In this document: in pieces, positions 17,659 through 26,695 of the stretch | Numbering within the stretch: position 1 is the stretch's first letter | Layout of the letters: each line of letters starts with the position of its first letter | From: Streptomyces sp. NRRL S-31 | Lineage (GTDB): Bacteria; Actinomycetota; Actinomycetes; Streptomycetales; Streptomycetaceae | DNA length: 64,000 bases | Direction: 5' to 3' | Assembly (NCBI RefSeq): GCF_000718775.1 | Contig: NZ_JOCB01000030.1 | Location: 1-64,000, forward strand | Notes under the pieces: model-generated | Told to the model about the DNA's origin: nothing | Database searches by the model: none | The model's input: the letters and a program-made list of their open reading frames with translations, nothing else | Position numbers and translations under genes: made by a program

Positions 17659-17802
17659 GCGGCGTGTCCGAGGGGCGCCCGCACGGGTACAGCCGTTCGC
17701 GTGAGGCAAGTCCCACCGCCCGGCCGTCGGGCGCGCGGACGGAACATTAGACTCGTCCAAGCCCGGCAACAGCTCGATCAGCTCTACTGCAAGGAGGCAC
17801 GG

Positions 17803-19719
17803 GTGCCGCTGCTGACCCGCATCAGGGGACCGCGCGATCTGGACCGGCTCAGCCTGGAGCAGCTGGACCAGCTGGCGGAGGAGATCCGGACCTTCCTCGT
17901 CCAGGAGGTCTCCAAGACCGGCGGGCACCTGGGCCCCAACCTCGGTGTGGTGGAACTGACCATCGCCCTGCACCGGGTCTTCGAGTCCCCGAAGGACAAG
18001 GTCCTGTGGGACACGGGCCACCAGTCCTACGTGCACAAGCTCCTCACCGGCCGTCAGGACTTCTCCCGGCTGAAGATGAAGGGCGGCCTGTCCGGCTACC
18101 CGGCCCAGGGCGAGTCCGCGCACGACGTCATCGAGAACAGCCACGCCTCGACCGTGCTCGGCTGGGCCGACGGCATCGCCAAGGCCAACCAGCTGCGCGA
18201 GCGGGACAGCCACGTCGTCGCCGTGATCGGTGACGGGGCGCTGACCGGCGGCATGGCCTGGGAGGCGCTGAACAACATCGCCGAGGCCAAGGACCGCCCG
18301 CTCGTCATCGTCGTCAACGACAACGAGCGCTCCTACGCCCCGACCATCGGCGGCCTCGCCAACCACCTGGCGACCCTGCGCACGACCGACGGCTACGAGC
18401 GCTTCCTCGCCCGGACCAAGGACATCCTCGACCGCACCCCGGTGGTCGGCAAGCCGCTCTACGAGACCCTGCACGGCGCCAAGAAGGGGCTGAAGGACTT
18501 CATCGCCCCGCAGGGCATGTTCGAGGACCTGGGCCTGAAGTACGTCGGCCCGATCGACGGCCACGACATCGAGGCGCTGGAGTCGGCGCTGACCCGCGCC
18601 AAGCGGTTCGGCGGCCCGGTCATCGTGCACTGCCTCACCGAGAAGGGCCGCGGCTACCAGCCCGCCCTCCAGGACGAGGCCGACCGCTTCCACGCCGTCG
18701 GCAAGATCCACCCGGACACCGGCCTGCCGATCGCCTCCTCCGGCGCCGACTGGACCTCGGTCTTCGGCGAGGAGATGGTCCGGCTCGGCGAGGAGCGCGA
18801 CGACATCGTCGCCATCACCGCCGCCATGCTCCAGCCGGTCGGCCTGGACAAGTTCGCCAAGCGCTTCCCCGAACGGGTGTACGACGTCGGGATCGCCGAG
18901 CAGCACGGCGCCGTCTCCGCCGCGGGCCTGGCGTACGGCGGGCTGCACCCGGTGTTCGCCGTGTACGCCACCTTCCTCAACCGCGCCTTCGACCAGGTCC
19001 TGATGGACGTGGCCCTGCACAAGTGCGGGGTGACCTTCGTCCTGGACCGGGCCGGCGTCACCGGCACCGACGGCGCCTCCCACAACGGCATGTGGGACAT
19101 GTCGATCCTCCAGGTCGTGCCCGGGCTGCGGCTCGCCGCGCCGCGCGACGCCGACCAGGTGCGGGCCCAGCTGCGCGAGGCCGTCGCCGTCGAGGACGCG
19201 CCGACCGTGGTGCGCTTCTCCAAGGGCGCCGTCGGCCCCGCCGTACCCGCCGTGGGCCGGGTCGGCGGCATGGACGTCCTGCGCGAGCCCGGCACCGACA
19301 GCCCGGACGTGCTGCTGGTCTCCGTGGGGGCCCTCGCCCCGATGTGCCTGGAGATCGCCGGGCTGCTGGACAAGCAGGGCATCTCCACCACCGTGGTCGA
19401 CCCGCGCTGGGTCAAGCCCGTCGACGAGGCGCTGGCCCCGCTGGCCGAGCGGCACCGGGTCGTCGTCACCGTCGAGGACAACAGCCGGGTCGGCGGGGTC
19501 GGCTCCGCGATCGCGCAGGCCCTGCGCGACGCGGGCGTGGACGTGCCGCTGCGCGACTTCGGCATCCCGCCGCGCTTCCTCGACCACGCCTCGCGCGCCG
19601 AGGTGCTCACCGAGATCGGGCTCACCGCGCCCGACATCGCCCGCCAGGTCACCGGTCTGGTCTCCAGGCTCGACGGCACGGCCGGCCCCGTGGACTCCGT
19701 GGAGCCCGCGCGCGACTGA
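17803..19719 (+). CDS. dxs: 1-deoxy-D-xylulose-5-phosphate synthase
   Basis: This 638-residue thiamine-diphosphate enzyme condenses pyruvate and glyceraldehyde 3-phosphate in the first step of the MEP isoprenoid pathway. The N-terminal domain has the thiamine/Mg motif [16 protein letters not shown] near residue 145 and the [15 protein letters not shown] block. The pyrimidine domain begins near 320 and contains [19 protein letters not shown], whose Glu activates the cofactor, and [18 protein letters not shown]. The C-terminal transketolase domain has [22 protein letters not shown] 17803 has a strong AAGGAGG box at 17791-17797. The gene is monocistronic, flanked by hairpins on both sides. Confidence 0.97.
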   Translation: MPLLTRIRGPRDLDRLSLEQLDQLAEEIRTFLVQEVSKTGGHLGPNLGVVELTIALHRVFESPKDKVLWDTGHQSYVHKLLTGRQDFSRLKMKGGLSGYPAQGESAHDVIENSHASTVLGWADGIAKANQLRERDSHVVAVIGDGALTGGMAWEALNNIAEAKDRPLVIVVNDNERSYAPTIGGLANHLATLRTTDGYERFLARTKDILDRTPVVGKPLYETLHGAKKGLKDFIAPQGMFEDLGLKYVGPIDGHDIEALESALTRAKRFGGPVIVHCLTEKGRGYQPALQDEADRFHAVGKIHPDTGLPIASSGADWTSVFGEEMVRLGEERDDIVAITAAMLQPVGLDKFAKRFPERVYDVGIAEQHGAVSAAGLAYGGLHPVFAVYATFLNRAFDQVLMDVALHKCGVTFVLDRAGVTGTDGASHNGMWDMSILQVVPGLRLAAPRDADQVRAQLREAVAVEDAPTVVRFSKGAVGPAVPAVGRVGGMDVLREPGTDSPDVLLVSVGALAPMCLEIAGLLDKQGISTTVVDPRWVKPVDEALAPLAERHRVVVTVEDNSRVGGVGSAIAQALRDAGVDVPLRDFGIPPRFLDHASRAEVLTEIGLTAPDIARQVTGLVSRLDGTAGPVDSVEPARD

Positions 19720-19739
19720 CCCGGACCCGAGCGCCCCGA

Positions 19740-19782
19740 CGGGCCGGTCCCGCCCCTCCCCGGTGGCGGAACCGGCCCGTTT
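19740..19782 (+). terminator. terminator of dxs
   Basis: A 15-bp stem with one mismatch (CGGGCCGGTCCCGCC against GGCGGAACCGGCCCG) is followed by TTT. It starts 20 bases after the dxs stop. Confidence 0.75.
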
Positions 19783-19863
19783 GCGTGAACCTGCCTGTGC
19801 CGGGGAATCCGCTCCCCGGCCCTCTCGATCATGTCGAGGACGACAAGCGTGGGAGGTGGGCAC

Positions 19864-21387
19864 GTGAGCAACGCGCTCTTCAGGACGAAGAACGTCGAGC
19901 AGTCCATCCAGGACACCGAGGAGCCCGAGCACGCGCTCAAGAAGTCCCTGACCGCCCTGGACCTGACCGTCTTCGGCGTCGGGGTCATCATCGGCACCGG
20001 CATCTTCGTCCTCACCGGCACGGCGGCCAAGAACACCGCGGGCCCCGCCGTCTCGCTGTCGTTCGTCGTGGCCGGTGTCGTCTGCGCGCTCGCCGCCCTC
20101 TGCTACGCCGAGTTCGCCTCCACGGTCCCCGTGGCGGGCTCCGCCTACACCTTCTCCTACGCCTCGCTCGGCGAACTCCCCGCCTGGACCATCGGCTGGG
20201 ACCTCGTCCTGGAACTGGCGCTGGGCACGGCGGTGGTCGCCGTCGGCTGGTCGGGGTACATCCACTCGCTGCTCGACAACGCGGGCTGGCACCTGCCCGC
20301 GGTGCTCAGCGGCCGGGACGGCGCCACCGGCTTCGGCTTCGACATCCTCGCCGCGGCCCTCGTCGTGGGGCTCACCGCCATCCTCGTCGTCGGCATGAAG
20401 CTGTCCGCGCGGGTCACCTCCGTGGTCGTCGCGGTCAAGGTGATCGTGGTCCTCGTCGTCATCGTCGCGGGTGCCTTCTTCGTCCGCGGCGCCAACTACG
20501 ACCCGTTCATCCCGAAGGCGCAGTCCGCCGCGGCCGGCGGCAACCTCAAGGCGCCGCTGATCCAGCTGATGTTCGGGTGGGCACCGCAGAACTTCGGCGT
20601 CATGGGCATCTTCACCGCCGCCTCCGTGGTCTTCTTCGCCTTCATCGGCTTCGACGTCGTCGCCACCGCCGCCGAGGAGACCCGCAACCCGCAGCGCGAC
20701 GTCCCGCGCGGCATCCTGGGCTCCCTCGTCATCTGCACGGCCCTGTACGTCGCCGTGTCGATCGTCGTGACCGGTATGCAGAAGTACAGCTCGCTGTCGG
20801 TCGAGGCGCCCCTCGCCGACGCCTTCAAGAGCACCGGGCACCCCTGGTACGCGGGCCTGATCAGCTTCGGCGCCGCCATCGGACTGACCACGGTGTGCAT
20901 GATCCTGCTGCTGGGCCAGTCCCGGGTCTTCTTCGCCATGAGCCGCGACGGGCTGCTGCCCCGCTTCTTCTCGCACACCCACCCGCGGTTCCGCACCCCC
21001 TATCGGTCGACCATCCTGCTCGGCGGGATCATCGCGATCGTCGCGGGCTTCACCAGCCTCAGCGAACTCGCCGAGCTGGTGAACATCGGCACCCTCTTCG
21101 CCTTCATCGTGGTCGCGATCAGCGTGATCATCCTCCGCCGCACCCGCCCCGACCTGCACCGGGCCTTCCGCACACCGCTGGTCCCGCTGGTGCCGGTGCT
21201 GTCCGTGCTCGCCTCGCTGTGGCTGATGCTGAACCTGCCCGCGGAGACCTGGCTGCGGTTCGCGATCTGGATGGTGATCGGCTTCGTCGTCTACTTCCTG
21301 TACGGCCGTTCGCACAGCCGTCTCGGGCAGCGGGAGCGCGGCGCGGCCGGCGGCATCCCGCAGCCGCCGGCCGGGCGCCCCCGCTGA
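19864..21387 (+). CDS. APC-family amino acid permease
   Basis: This 507-residue membrane transporter of the cationic amino acid (CAT) branch of the APC superfamily has about 12 hydrophobic spans. Family motifs are the first helix LTVFGVGVIIGTGIFVLTG, FAFIGFDVVATAAEETRNPQRDVPRGI (the central conserved loop) and SRDGLLPRFFSHTHPRFRTPYRS. The last part (TFHRAFRTP-like segment, then two spans) is typical of YfnA/YhdG-like proteins. GTG 19864 is selected because GGGAGGTGGG sits four bases upstream, which discards 11 residues of a longer frame. The substrate cannot be told from sequence. Confidence 0.88.
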   Translation: MSNALFRTKNVEQSIQDTEEPEHALKKSLTALDLTVFGVGVIIGTGIFVLTGTAAKNTAGPAVSLSFVVAGVVCALAALCYAEFASTVPVAGSAYTFSYASLGELPAWTIGWDLVLELALGTAVVAVGWSGYIHSLLDNAGWHLPAVLSGRDGATGFGFDILAAALVVGLTAILVVGMKLSARVTSVVVAVKVIVVLVVIVAGAFFVRGANYDPFIPKAQSAAAGGNLKAPLIQLMFGWAPQNFGVMGIFTAASVVFFAFIGFDVVATAAEETRNPQRDVPRGILGSLVICTALYVAVSIVVTGMQKYSSLSVEAPLADAFKSTGHPWYAGLISFGAAIGLTTVCMILLLGQSRVFFAMSRDGLLPRFFSHTHPRFRTPYRSTILLGGIIAIVAGFTSLSELAELVNIGTLFAFIVVAISVIILRRTRPDLHRAFRTPLVPLVPVLSVLASLWLMLNLPAETWLRFAIWMVIGFVVYFLYGRSHSRLGQRERGAAGGIPQPPAGRPR

Positions 21388-21479
21388 CCCGCCGGCACCC
21401 CCGTCCCGGCGCCCCCCGGCAACACTCCCGGCCCCCGACGTCCCGCCACCGGGCCCGCGGCTGCGGATAGCGTGCTGCC

Positions 21480-23300
21480 ATGCTCGCCGCCCCACTCGCC
21501 CCCGCACGGACCGAGGTCACCCGGACGGCGTACTGGACCCGGCTCGGGCCCCTGCTGGCGGCCCTGGCCTGCGCCACCCGCATCCCCTCCTTCGCCCGCC
21601 CGCTGTGGAACCCGGACGAGGGCTACCTCGCCGTACAGGCCCGGCTGCTCGCCCAGGGCGGCCAGCTGTACGAGACGGTGGTGGACCGCAAACCGCCGCT
21701 GCTGCCCTGGCTGTACGAGGCCGCGTTCGCGCTCTGCGGCTCCGGCTCCCTCACCCCGCTGAGGGTGCTCGCCGTCCTCGCCCAGCTGCTCACCGCCGCC
21801 CTGCTGGCCTCCCTGGCCCGCCGCCGCTGGGGCGACCGGGCCGGCCGCACCGCCGGGGTGCTGTACCTGCTGGTGTCGGTCGGGCTCAACCCCGAGGACG
21901 CGCAGGCCGCCACCTTCGAGGTGTTCATACTGCCCGGCACGGCCGCCGCCCTGTGGTGCGCGGACCGCGGCCGGTGGGGCACGGCCGGGGCCGCCGTCGC
22001 CGCCGCGTTCCTGACCAAGCAGACCGGCGGCGCGGTGCTGCTGCCGGTGCTCTGGCTGCTGCACCGGCGGGGCGCCACGCGCACCGGGGCGCCCCGGCTC
22101 GCGGCCGGGTTCGCCGTACCCGTGCTCGGCGCGGCCCTGGCCACGAACCCGTCCGGCTTCCTGTTCTGGACGGTGACCGGCTCCGCCTCGTACGCCTCCC
22201 TCACCGGCTCCGGACCGCACGCCCTCGGCCGCGCGCTGGCCAACACCGCGATCCTGGCGGCGGCTTCGGCGGGGCTGCTCCCCCCGGTCGTACGGGCCCT
22301 GCGCGTCGCCCGCGCCGAAACCGCCGACCTCTGGGTGTGGCTGGCCTCCTCGGCCCTCGCCGTGATCGTCGGCTGCCACTTCTTCGGCCACTACTTCCTG
22401 CAACTCACCCCGCCGCTCGCCCTGCTGGCCACCGCGGCGCTGCACGTCCTGCCGGCCCGGCGGCGCCCGGCCGCCGTCCTCACCTCCGCCTGCGCCTGCG
22501 CCGTCTTCGTCGGCTGGGGCCTGCTCGCCCCGCGCTCCGAACTGGCGCACGCCCAGCGGCTGGCGGCGGCCCTCACCGAGCGCACGGCACCGGCCGACCG
22601 GGTCCTGGTGTGGGGCATACACCCGGAGACGTACTGGCTGGCCGGCCGCACCCCCGCCACCCGCTACCTCACCGCGGGCCTGCTCACCAACTACAGCGGC
22701 GGCCGGGACGGCCCCCGGGTCGGCGAGGAGTACGCCGTCGCCGGTGCCTGGCCGGTCTTCCGGCGGGAGATGACCGCGCACGCCCCCGCCCTGGTCGTCG
22801 ACGACTCCCGGGGCGAGCCCTACGCCCCCGACCGCGTCCCCACCCTGCGCCGCCTGCTCGCGGCGGACTACACGGAGGTGGGCCGGGTGGACGGCGCGGT
22901 GCTGTACGCCCGGGTGCCGGGAACCCAGGCCGCGTCCGCGTGGCGGGCGCCGGTCAGCCCAGGACCGCGCGCGGCCCGGTCACCTCCGCGCCCAGCTCCG
23001 TCACCCGGCGCCGCAGTTCACGGTCGGCGGTCACCACCAGGCGGGCGCGGCCGGCGCTCGCGGCGGTCAGTTCCACGATCCGGTCGTCCCCGCTGCCCGG
23101 CGCCGACTCCACCCGCACGCCCGGTACCGACGCCACGCCCCGGGCCGCGCCCTCCACCACGAGCACGATCTCCACCGGCCCCGGGCGCCCGGGCAGGCCC
23201 TCGCCCGCCAGCCGGTCCCGCAGCCGCTCGGCCGCCCCCCGGCGGTCCCGCCACCAGCCGTCGGGCCGCGAGCCGACGACGTTCGCGCCGTCCACGATGA
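21480..23300 (+). CDS. polytopic membrane protein, glycosyltransferase-39-like
   Basis: The first 480 residues look like an ArnT/PMT-type GT-C membrane protein: a short cytoplasmic start, then WNPDEGYLAVQARLLAQGGQLYETVVDRKPPLLPW, whose acidic pair after the first span is typical of this fold, followed by about ten spans and a soluble C-terminal domain (VLVWGIHPETYWLAGR). Such enzymes transfer sugars from polyprenyl-phosphate carriers outside the membrane. After about residue 490 the frame runs 120 residues of Pro/Arg/Ser-rich sequence antisense to the NYN gene, with no family character. The true end may be earlier, with the original stop lost, or the two genes overlap. The ATG start at 21480 is reasonable. 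Confidence 0.65.
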   Translation: MLAAPLAPARTEVTRTAYWTRLGPLLAALACATRIPSFARPLWNPDEGYLAVQARLLAQGGQLYETVVDRKPPLLPWLYEAAFALCGSGSLTPLRVLAVLAQLLTAALLASLARRRWGDRAGRTAGVLYLLVSVGLNPEDAQAATFEVFILPGTAAALWCADRGRWGTAGAAVAAAFLTKQTGGAVLLPVLWLLHRRGATRTGAPRLAAGFAVPVLGAALATNPSGFLFWTVTGSASYASLTGSGPHALGRALANTAILAAASAGLLPPVVRALRVARAETADLWVWLASSALAVIVGCHFFGHYFLQLTPPLALLATAALHVLPARRRPAAVLTSACACAVFVGWGLLAPRSELAHAQRLAAALTERTAPADRVLVWGIHPETYWLAGRTPATRYLTAGLLTNYSGGRDGPRVGEEYAVAGAWPVFRREMTAHAPALVVDDSRGEPYAPDRVPTLRRLLAADYTEVGRVDGAVLYARVPGTQAASAWRAPVSPGPRAARSPPRPAPSPGAAVHGRRSPPGGRGRRSRRSVPRSGRPRCPAPTPPARPVPTPRPGPRPPPRARSPPAPGARAGPRPPAGPAAARPPPGGPATSRRAASRRRSRRPR

Positions 23301-23346
23301 CGAGCGGCGCGGCGGGGGAGGGCGATGCGTCCAGGGGGCCGGTCAT
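22954..23346 (-). CDS. NYN/PIN-fold nuclease-like protein
   Basis: This 130-residue protein has a NYN (YacP-like) domain: LVIVDGANVVGSRPDGWWRDR at the N-terminus, EIVLVVEG in the middle, then GSGDDRIVELT and LVVTADRELRRRVTELGAEVTGP. The acidic residues of VDGAN, GDD and TAD form the metal site of this ribonuclease fold. Relatives are often annotated as NTP pyrophosphohydrolase, which the motifs do not support. ATG 23346 is the only good start. The whole 3' part lies antisense to the extended frame of the membrane glycosyltransferase. Confidence 0.75.
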   Translation of the reverse strand: MTGPLDASPSPAAPLVIVDGANVVGSRPDGWWRDRRGAAERLRDRLAGEGLPGRPGPVEIVLVVEGAARGVASVPGVRVESAPGSGDDRIVELTAASAGRARLVVTADRELRRRVTELGAEVTGPRAVLG

Positions 23347-23423
23347 ACGGCAAGCCTGCCACGGCCGGGGCAGGGGCCGGGGGCCGGGCCCGGAGGCGGT
23401 GCCGGGCGGCTTACAGTGAACCG

Positions 23424-24440
23424 GTGAACGGCGACTGGCTCCTTCGCGGCCGAGACGGCCGGCTCAGTGTCTACCAGCTGTCGGGCGAAGCCGTCCTGTG
23501 CCGGGCGGAGCGCGGCCATGGCGGCCCCTGGTCCGCTCCCCGCAGGGTGGGCGGCGAACAGCGGCTGCACTCCGTCCTGGCCGTCGGCCAGGGCGCCGAC
23601 GACTACGCCCACCTGGTCTCCTGGCGGCCCACCGTCAAGGGCGAGGCCGGGCTGGTGCACTCCACGCACTTCCGCCCGCATCTGGCGGCCCTGGACTGGC
23701 ACCCGATCGGCCACCCGAACCGGAAGGGCGACCGCACCGGCACCCCCGCGGTCGCGGTCGACGCGCAGGGCCGCGCCCACGTGTTCGTCCCGAACCAGGG
23801 CGGCGGGGTGAGCATGCTCGGGCAGAAGGAGAAGGGCGGCTGGGGCCCCTGGCGGGACCTGAAGGGCCGTGAGGTGCGCGACGGACTGGCCGCGGTCACC
23901 GCGGAGTCCGGCACGGTGGAGCTGTACGCGGCCGTCCCCCAGGGCCTGCTGTACTGGCGTCAGGAGTCGCCGGGCGCCGTGCCCGTGCTCCAGGAGGCGC
24001 TTCAGGCCCCGGTCCGCCCGGGCACCCTGCGTGCCCTGGCCACCTCCCCGGAGAACACGACCGTCTTCTACACCGACACCTCCGGCGGCCTGTGCGCGTG
24101 GCGCCCCGGCGGCAAGCCGGCCACGCTGCTGCCCGCGGCGGGCCCCGGCCCGGTCGCGGCGGTCCGCTGCGACCTGGACGGCTACGACTGCACCCTGCTG
24201 CTCCAGCGCTCGGAGGACCGCCGGGTCGCCTTCGCCGCGTACCCGACCGAGGAGGAGTCGGCGGGGGCCTGGTGGACCGAGTCGGGTCCCGAACTGCCGC
24301 TGGACGCGCTGGTGTCGCTGACGACGGACGAGACCGGCCGGGTGGTGGCGGCGACGCTGTCCCCGTCGCTCGGACAGCTCCTGCTGACCCGGCGCAAGGA
24401 CGAGCCGGGCCTGGCGCTGGAGGCGTGGCGGCAGGTCTGA
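23424..24440 (+). CDS. hypothetical beta-propeller-like protein
   Basis: This 338-residue soluble protein has no signal peptide. It contains repeated blocks of about 45-50 residues ending in short aromatic strands (WSAPRRVGGEQRLHSV, TPAVAVDAQGRAHVFVPNQGG, GWGPWRDLKGREVRDGLAAV, LRALATSPENTTVFYTD). This resembles tectonin or PLL-type beta-propellers that bind sugars or proteins. No catalytic motif is visible. GTG 23424 has no ribosome-binding site, and TACAGT at 23412-23417 could be a -10 placed to start transcription at the GTG, so translation is probably leaderless. It converges on fadB across a strong terminator. Confidence 0.7.
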   Translation: MNGDWLLRGRDGRLSVYQLSGEAVLCRAERGHGGPWSAPRRVGGEQRLHSVLAVGQGADDYAHLVSWRPTVKGEAGLVHSTHFRPHLAALDWHPIGHPNRKGDRTGTPAVAVDAQGRAHVFVPNQGGGVSMLGQKEKGGWGPWRDLKGREVRDGLAAVTAESGTVELYAAVPQGLLYWRQESPGAVPVLQEALQAPVRPGTLRALATSPENTTVFYTDTSGGLCAWRPGGKPATLLPAAGPGPVAAVRCDLDGYDCTLLLQRSEDRRVAFAAYPTEEESAGAWWTESGPELPLDALVSLTTDETGRVVAATLSPSLGQLLLTRRKDEPGLALEAWRQV

Positions 24441-24509
24441 CGGCGAACCGCCGACCGGCCGGCCGCACGACCACCTGGCGGAGCACCCCGTGACGCGGGG
24501 CCACAACGC

Positions 24510-24546
24510 CGGTGCCCGGCACACCCGAGGGGTGTGCCGGGCACCG
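24510..24546. terminator. bidirectional terminator between convergent genes
   Basis: A perfect 17-bp stem (arms 24510-24526 and 24530-24546, core GGTGCCCGGCACACC with its complement) has a GAG loop. It sits between the stop codons of the propeller-like gene (plus) and fadB (minus), where it can serve both. Confidence 0.85.
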
Positions 24547-24565
24547 TGGGACCGTGCGCGGAGCC

Positions 24566-26695
24566 TTACGCCGGGACGCTCGCCACGCCCGGGGCCAGGA
24601 ACCTCTTGCCGTTCACGCGCTCCGAGACGCCCTCGCGGTCCAGGTACGGCGTGATGCCGCCCAGGTGGAAGGGCCAGCCGGCGCCGGTGATCAGGCACAG
24701 GTCGATGTCCTGGGCCTCGGCGACGACGCCCTCGTCGAGCATCAGCCCGATCTCCTGCGCCACCGCGTCCAGCACCCGGGCCCGCACCTGCTCCTCGGTC
24801 AGCACCGTGTCGCCCTGCTTGAGCAGCGCGGCGACCTCCGGGTCCAGCTCCGGCTTGCCGCTGTCGTAGACGTAGAAGCCGCGCTTGCCCGCCTCCACGA
24901 CCGCCTTGAGGTTCGGGGAGACCGTGAACCGGTCCGGGAATGCGCCGTGCAGCGTCTCGGAGACGTGCAGACCGATCGCCGGGCCGACCAGCTCCAGCAG
25001 GACCAGCGGGGACATCGGCAGGCCGAGCGGCTCGACGGCCTTCTCGGCGACCTCGACCGGGGTGCCCTCGTCGATGACGTTCTGGATCTCGCCCATGAAG
25101 CGGGTCAGGATGCGGTTCACGACGAACGCCGGGGCGTCCTTCACCAGCACCGCGGTCTTCTTCAGCTTCCTGGCGACGGCGAACGCGGTCGCCAGGGACG
25201 CGTCGTCCGTCCGCTCGCCGCGGACGATCTCCAGCAGCGGCAGGATCGCGACCGGGTTGAAGAAGTGGAAGCCGACGACCCGCTCGGGGTGCTTCAGCTT
25301 CGACGCCATCTCGGACACGGACAGCGAGGAGGTGTTGGTGGCGAGGATCGCATGCGCCGGGGCGACCGCCTCGACCTCCGCGAACACCTGCTGCTTGACC
25401 CCGATCTCCTCGAACACGGCCTCGATCACGAAGTCGGCGTCCGCGAAGCCCTCGGCCTTGTCCAGCACACCGGTGACCAGCGCCTTGAGGCGGTTGGCCT
25501 TGTCCTGGTTGACCCGGCCCTTGGCGAGCAGCTTGTCGATCTCGGCGTGGACGTAGCCCACACCCTTGTCGACGCGCTCCTGGTCGATGTCGGTCAGCAC
25601 GACCGGCACCTCAAGGCGGCGCAGGAAGAGCAGGGCGAGCTGCGAGGCCATCAGACCCGCGCCGACCACGCCCACCTTGGTGACGGGACGCGCCAGGTTC
25701 TTGTCCGGGGCGCCGGCGGGACGCTTGCCGCGCTTCTGCACGAGGTTGAACGCGTAGATGCCGGACCGCAGTTCGCCGCCCATGATGAGGTCGGCGAGGG
25801 CCTGGTCCTCCGCGTCGAACCCCTGCTGGAGGTCCTCGTCGCGGGCGGCGGCGATGATGTCCAAGGCGCGGTACGCGGCCGGGGCCGCGCCGTGCACCTT
25901 GCCGTCGGCGATGAACCGGCCCCGGGCGACGGCCTGGTCCCAGGCCTCACCGCGGTCGATCACCGGGCGCTCGACCTTGACGTCGCCCTGGAGGACCCGC
26001 GCGGTCCAGATCAGCGACTGCTCCAGGAAGTCGGCGCCCTCGAAGAGCGCGTCGGCGATTCCCAGCTCGAAGACCTGCGCGCCCTTGAGTTGCTTGTTCT
26101 GGTTCAACGAGTTCTCGATGATGACCGAGACGGCCTTGTCGGCGCCGATCAGGTTCGGCAGCAGCGTGCAGCCGCCCCAGCCGGGGACCAGGCCGAGGAA
26201 GACCTCGGGCAGCGAGAACGCGGGGATCGCCTTGGAGACGGTCCGGTAGGAGCAGTGCAGGCCGACCTCGACGCCGCCGCCCATCGCCGCGCCGTTGTAG
26301 TAGGCGAAGGTCGGGACCGCGAGGCCGGAGAGGCGCTTGAAGACCTCGTGGCCGCCCTTGCCGATGGCGAGCGCGTGCTCGTGCTCCTTCAGCAGCTCGA
26401 CGCCCTTGAGGTCGGCGCCGACCGCGAAGATGAACGGCTTGCCGGTGATGCCGACACCGACGATCCCGCCGTCGGCCGCCTCCTTCTCGACCTGGTCGAT
26501 GGCGGTGTTCAGGTTCGCCAGCGAGGCCGGGCCGAAGGTGGTCGGCTTGGTGTGGTCCAGGCCGTTGTCCAGCGTGATCAGCGCGAACCGGCCGGCGCCG
26601 AACGGCAGCTCGAAGTGGCGTACGTGCGCGCTGGTGACGACCTCGTCGGGGAACAGGTCCGAGGCCTGCTGCAAAAGCTCGGCGGTGGTGCTCAC
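24566..26695 (-). CDS. fadB: multifunctional fatty-acid oxidation protein (enoyl-CoA hydratase / 3-hydroxyacyl-CoA dehydrogenase)
   Basis: This 709-residue protein has an N-terminal crotonase domain (about 1-290), with the oxyanion-hole segments FIFAVGADLKGVELL and YYNGAAMGGGVEVGLHC and the catalytic Glu region PEVFLGLVPGWGG. It is followed by a 3-hydroxyacyl-CoA dehydrogenase (about 330-709) with the NAD motif VGVVGAGLMASQLA, the catalytic region NTSSLSVSEMA...VVGFHFFNPV and FVVNRILTRFMGE. It hydrates enoyl-CoA and oxidises the product in beta-oxidation. GTG 26695 overlaps the thiolase stop (GTGA), so the two are coupled. Together they form the usual actinobacterial alpha2-beta2 pair. Confidence 0.95.
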   Translation of the reverse strand: MSTTAELLQQASDLFPDEVVTSAHVRHFELPFGAGRFALITLDNGLDHTKPTTFGPASLANLNTAIDQVEKEAADGGIVGVGITGKPFIFAVGADLKGVELLKEHEHALAIGKGGHEVFKRLSGLAVPTFAYYNGAAMGGGVEVGLHCSYRTVSKAIPAFSLPEVFLGLVPGWGGCTLLPNLIGADKAVSVIIENSLNQNKQLKGAQVFELGIADALFEGADFLEQSLIWTARVLQGDVKVERPVIDRGEAWDQAVARGRFIADGKVHGAAPAAYRALDIIAAARDEDLQQGFDAEDQALADLIMGGELRSGIYAFNLVQKRGKRPAGAPDKNLARPVTKVGVVGAGLMASQLALLFLRRLEVPVVLTDIDQERVDKGVGYVHAEIDKLLAKGRVNQDKANRLKALVTGVLDKAEGFADADFVIEAVFEEIGVKQQVFAEVEAVAPAHAILATNTSSLSVSEMASKLKHPERVVGFHFFNPVAILPLLEIVRGERTDDASLATAFAVARKLKKTAVLVKDAPAFVVNRILTRFMGEIQNVIDEGTPVEVAEKAVEPLGLPMSPLVLLELVGPAIGLHVSETLHGAFPDRFTVSPNLKAVVEAGKRGFYVYDSGKPELDPEVAALLKQGDTVLTEEQVRARVLDAVAQEIGLMLDEGVVAEAQDIDLCLITGAGWPFHLGGITPYLDREGVSERVNGKRFLAPGVASVPA

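Noticed and set aside
17569..21507. A 1312-codon minus-strand frame antisense to dxs and the permease
   Set aside because: This is a GC-skew artefact; both plus-strand genes have strong homology and ribosome sites.
23343..24698. A 451-codon minus-strand frame opposite the propeller-like gene
   Set aside because: Low-complexity Arg/Gly/Leu product that runs through the bidirectional terminator.
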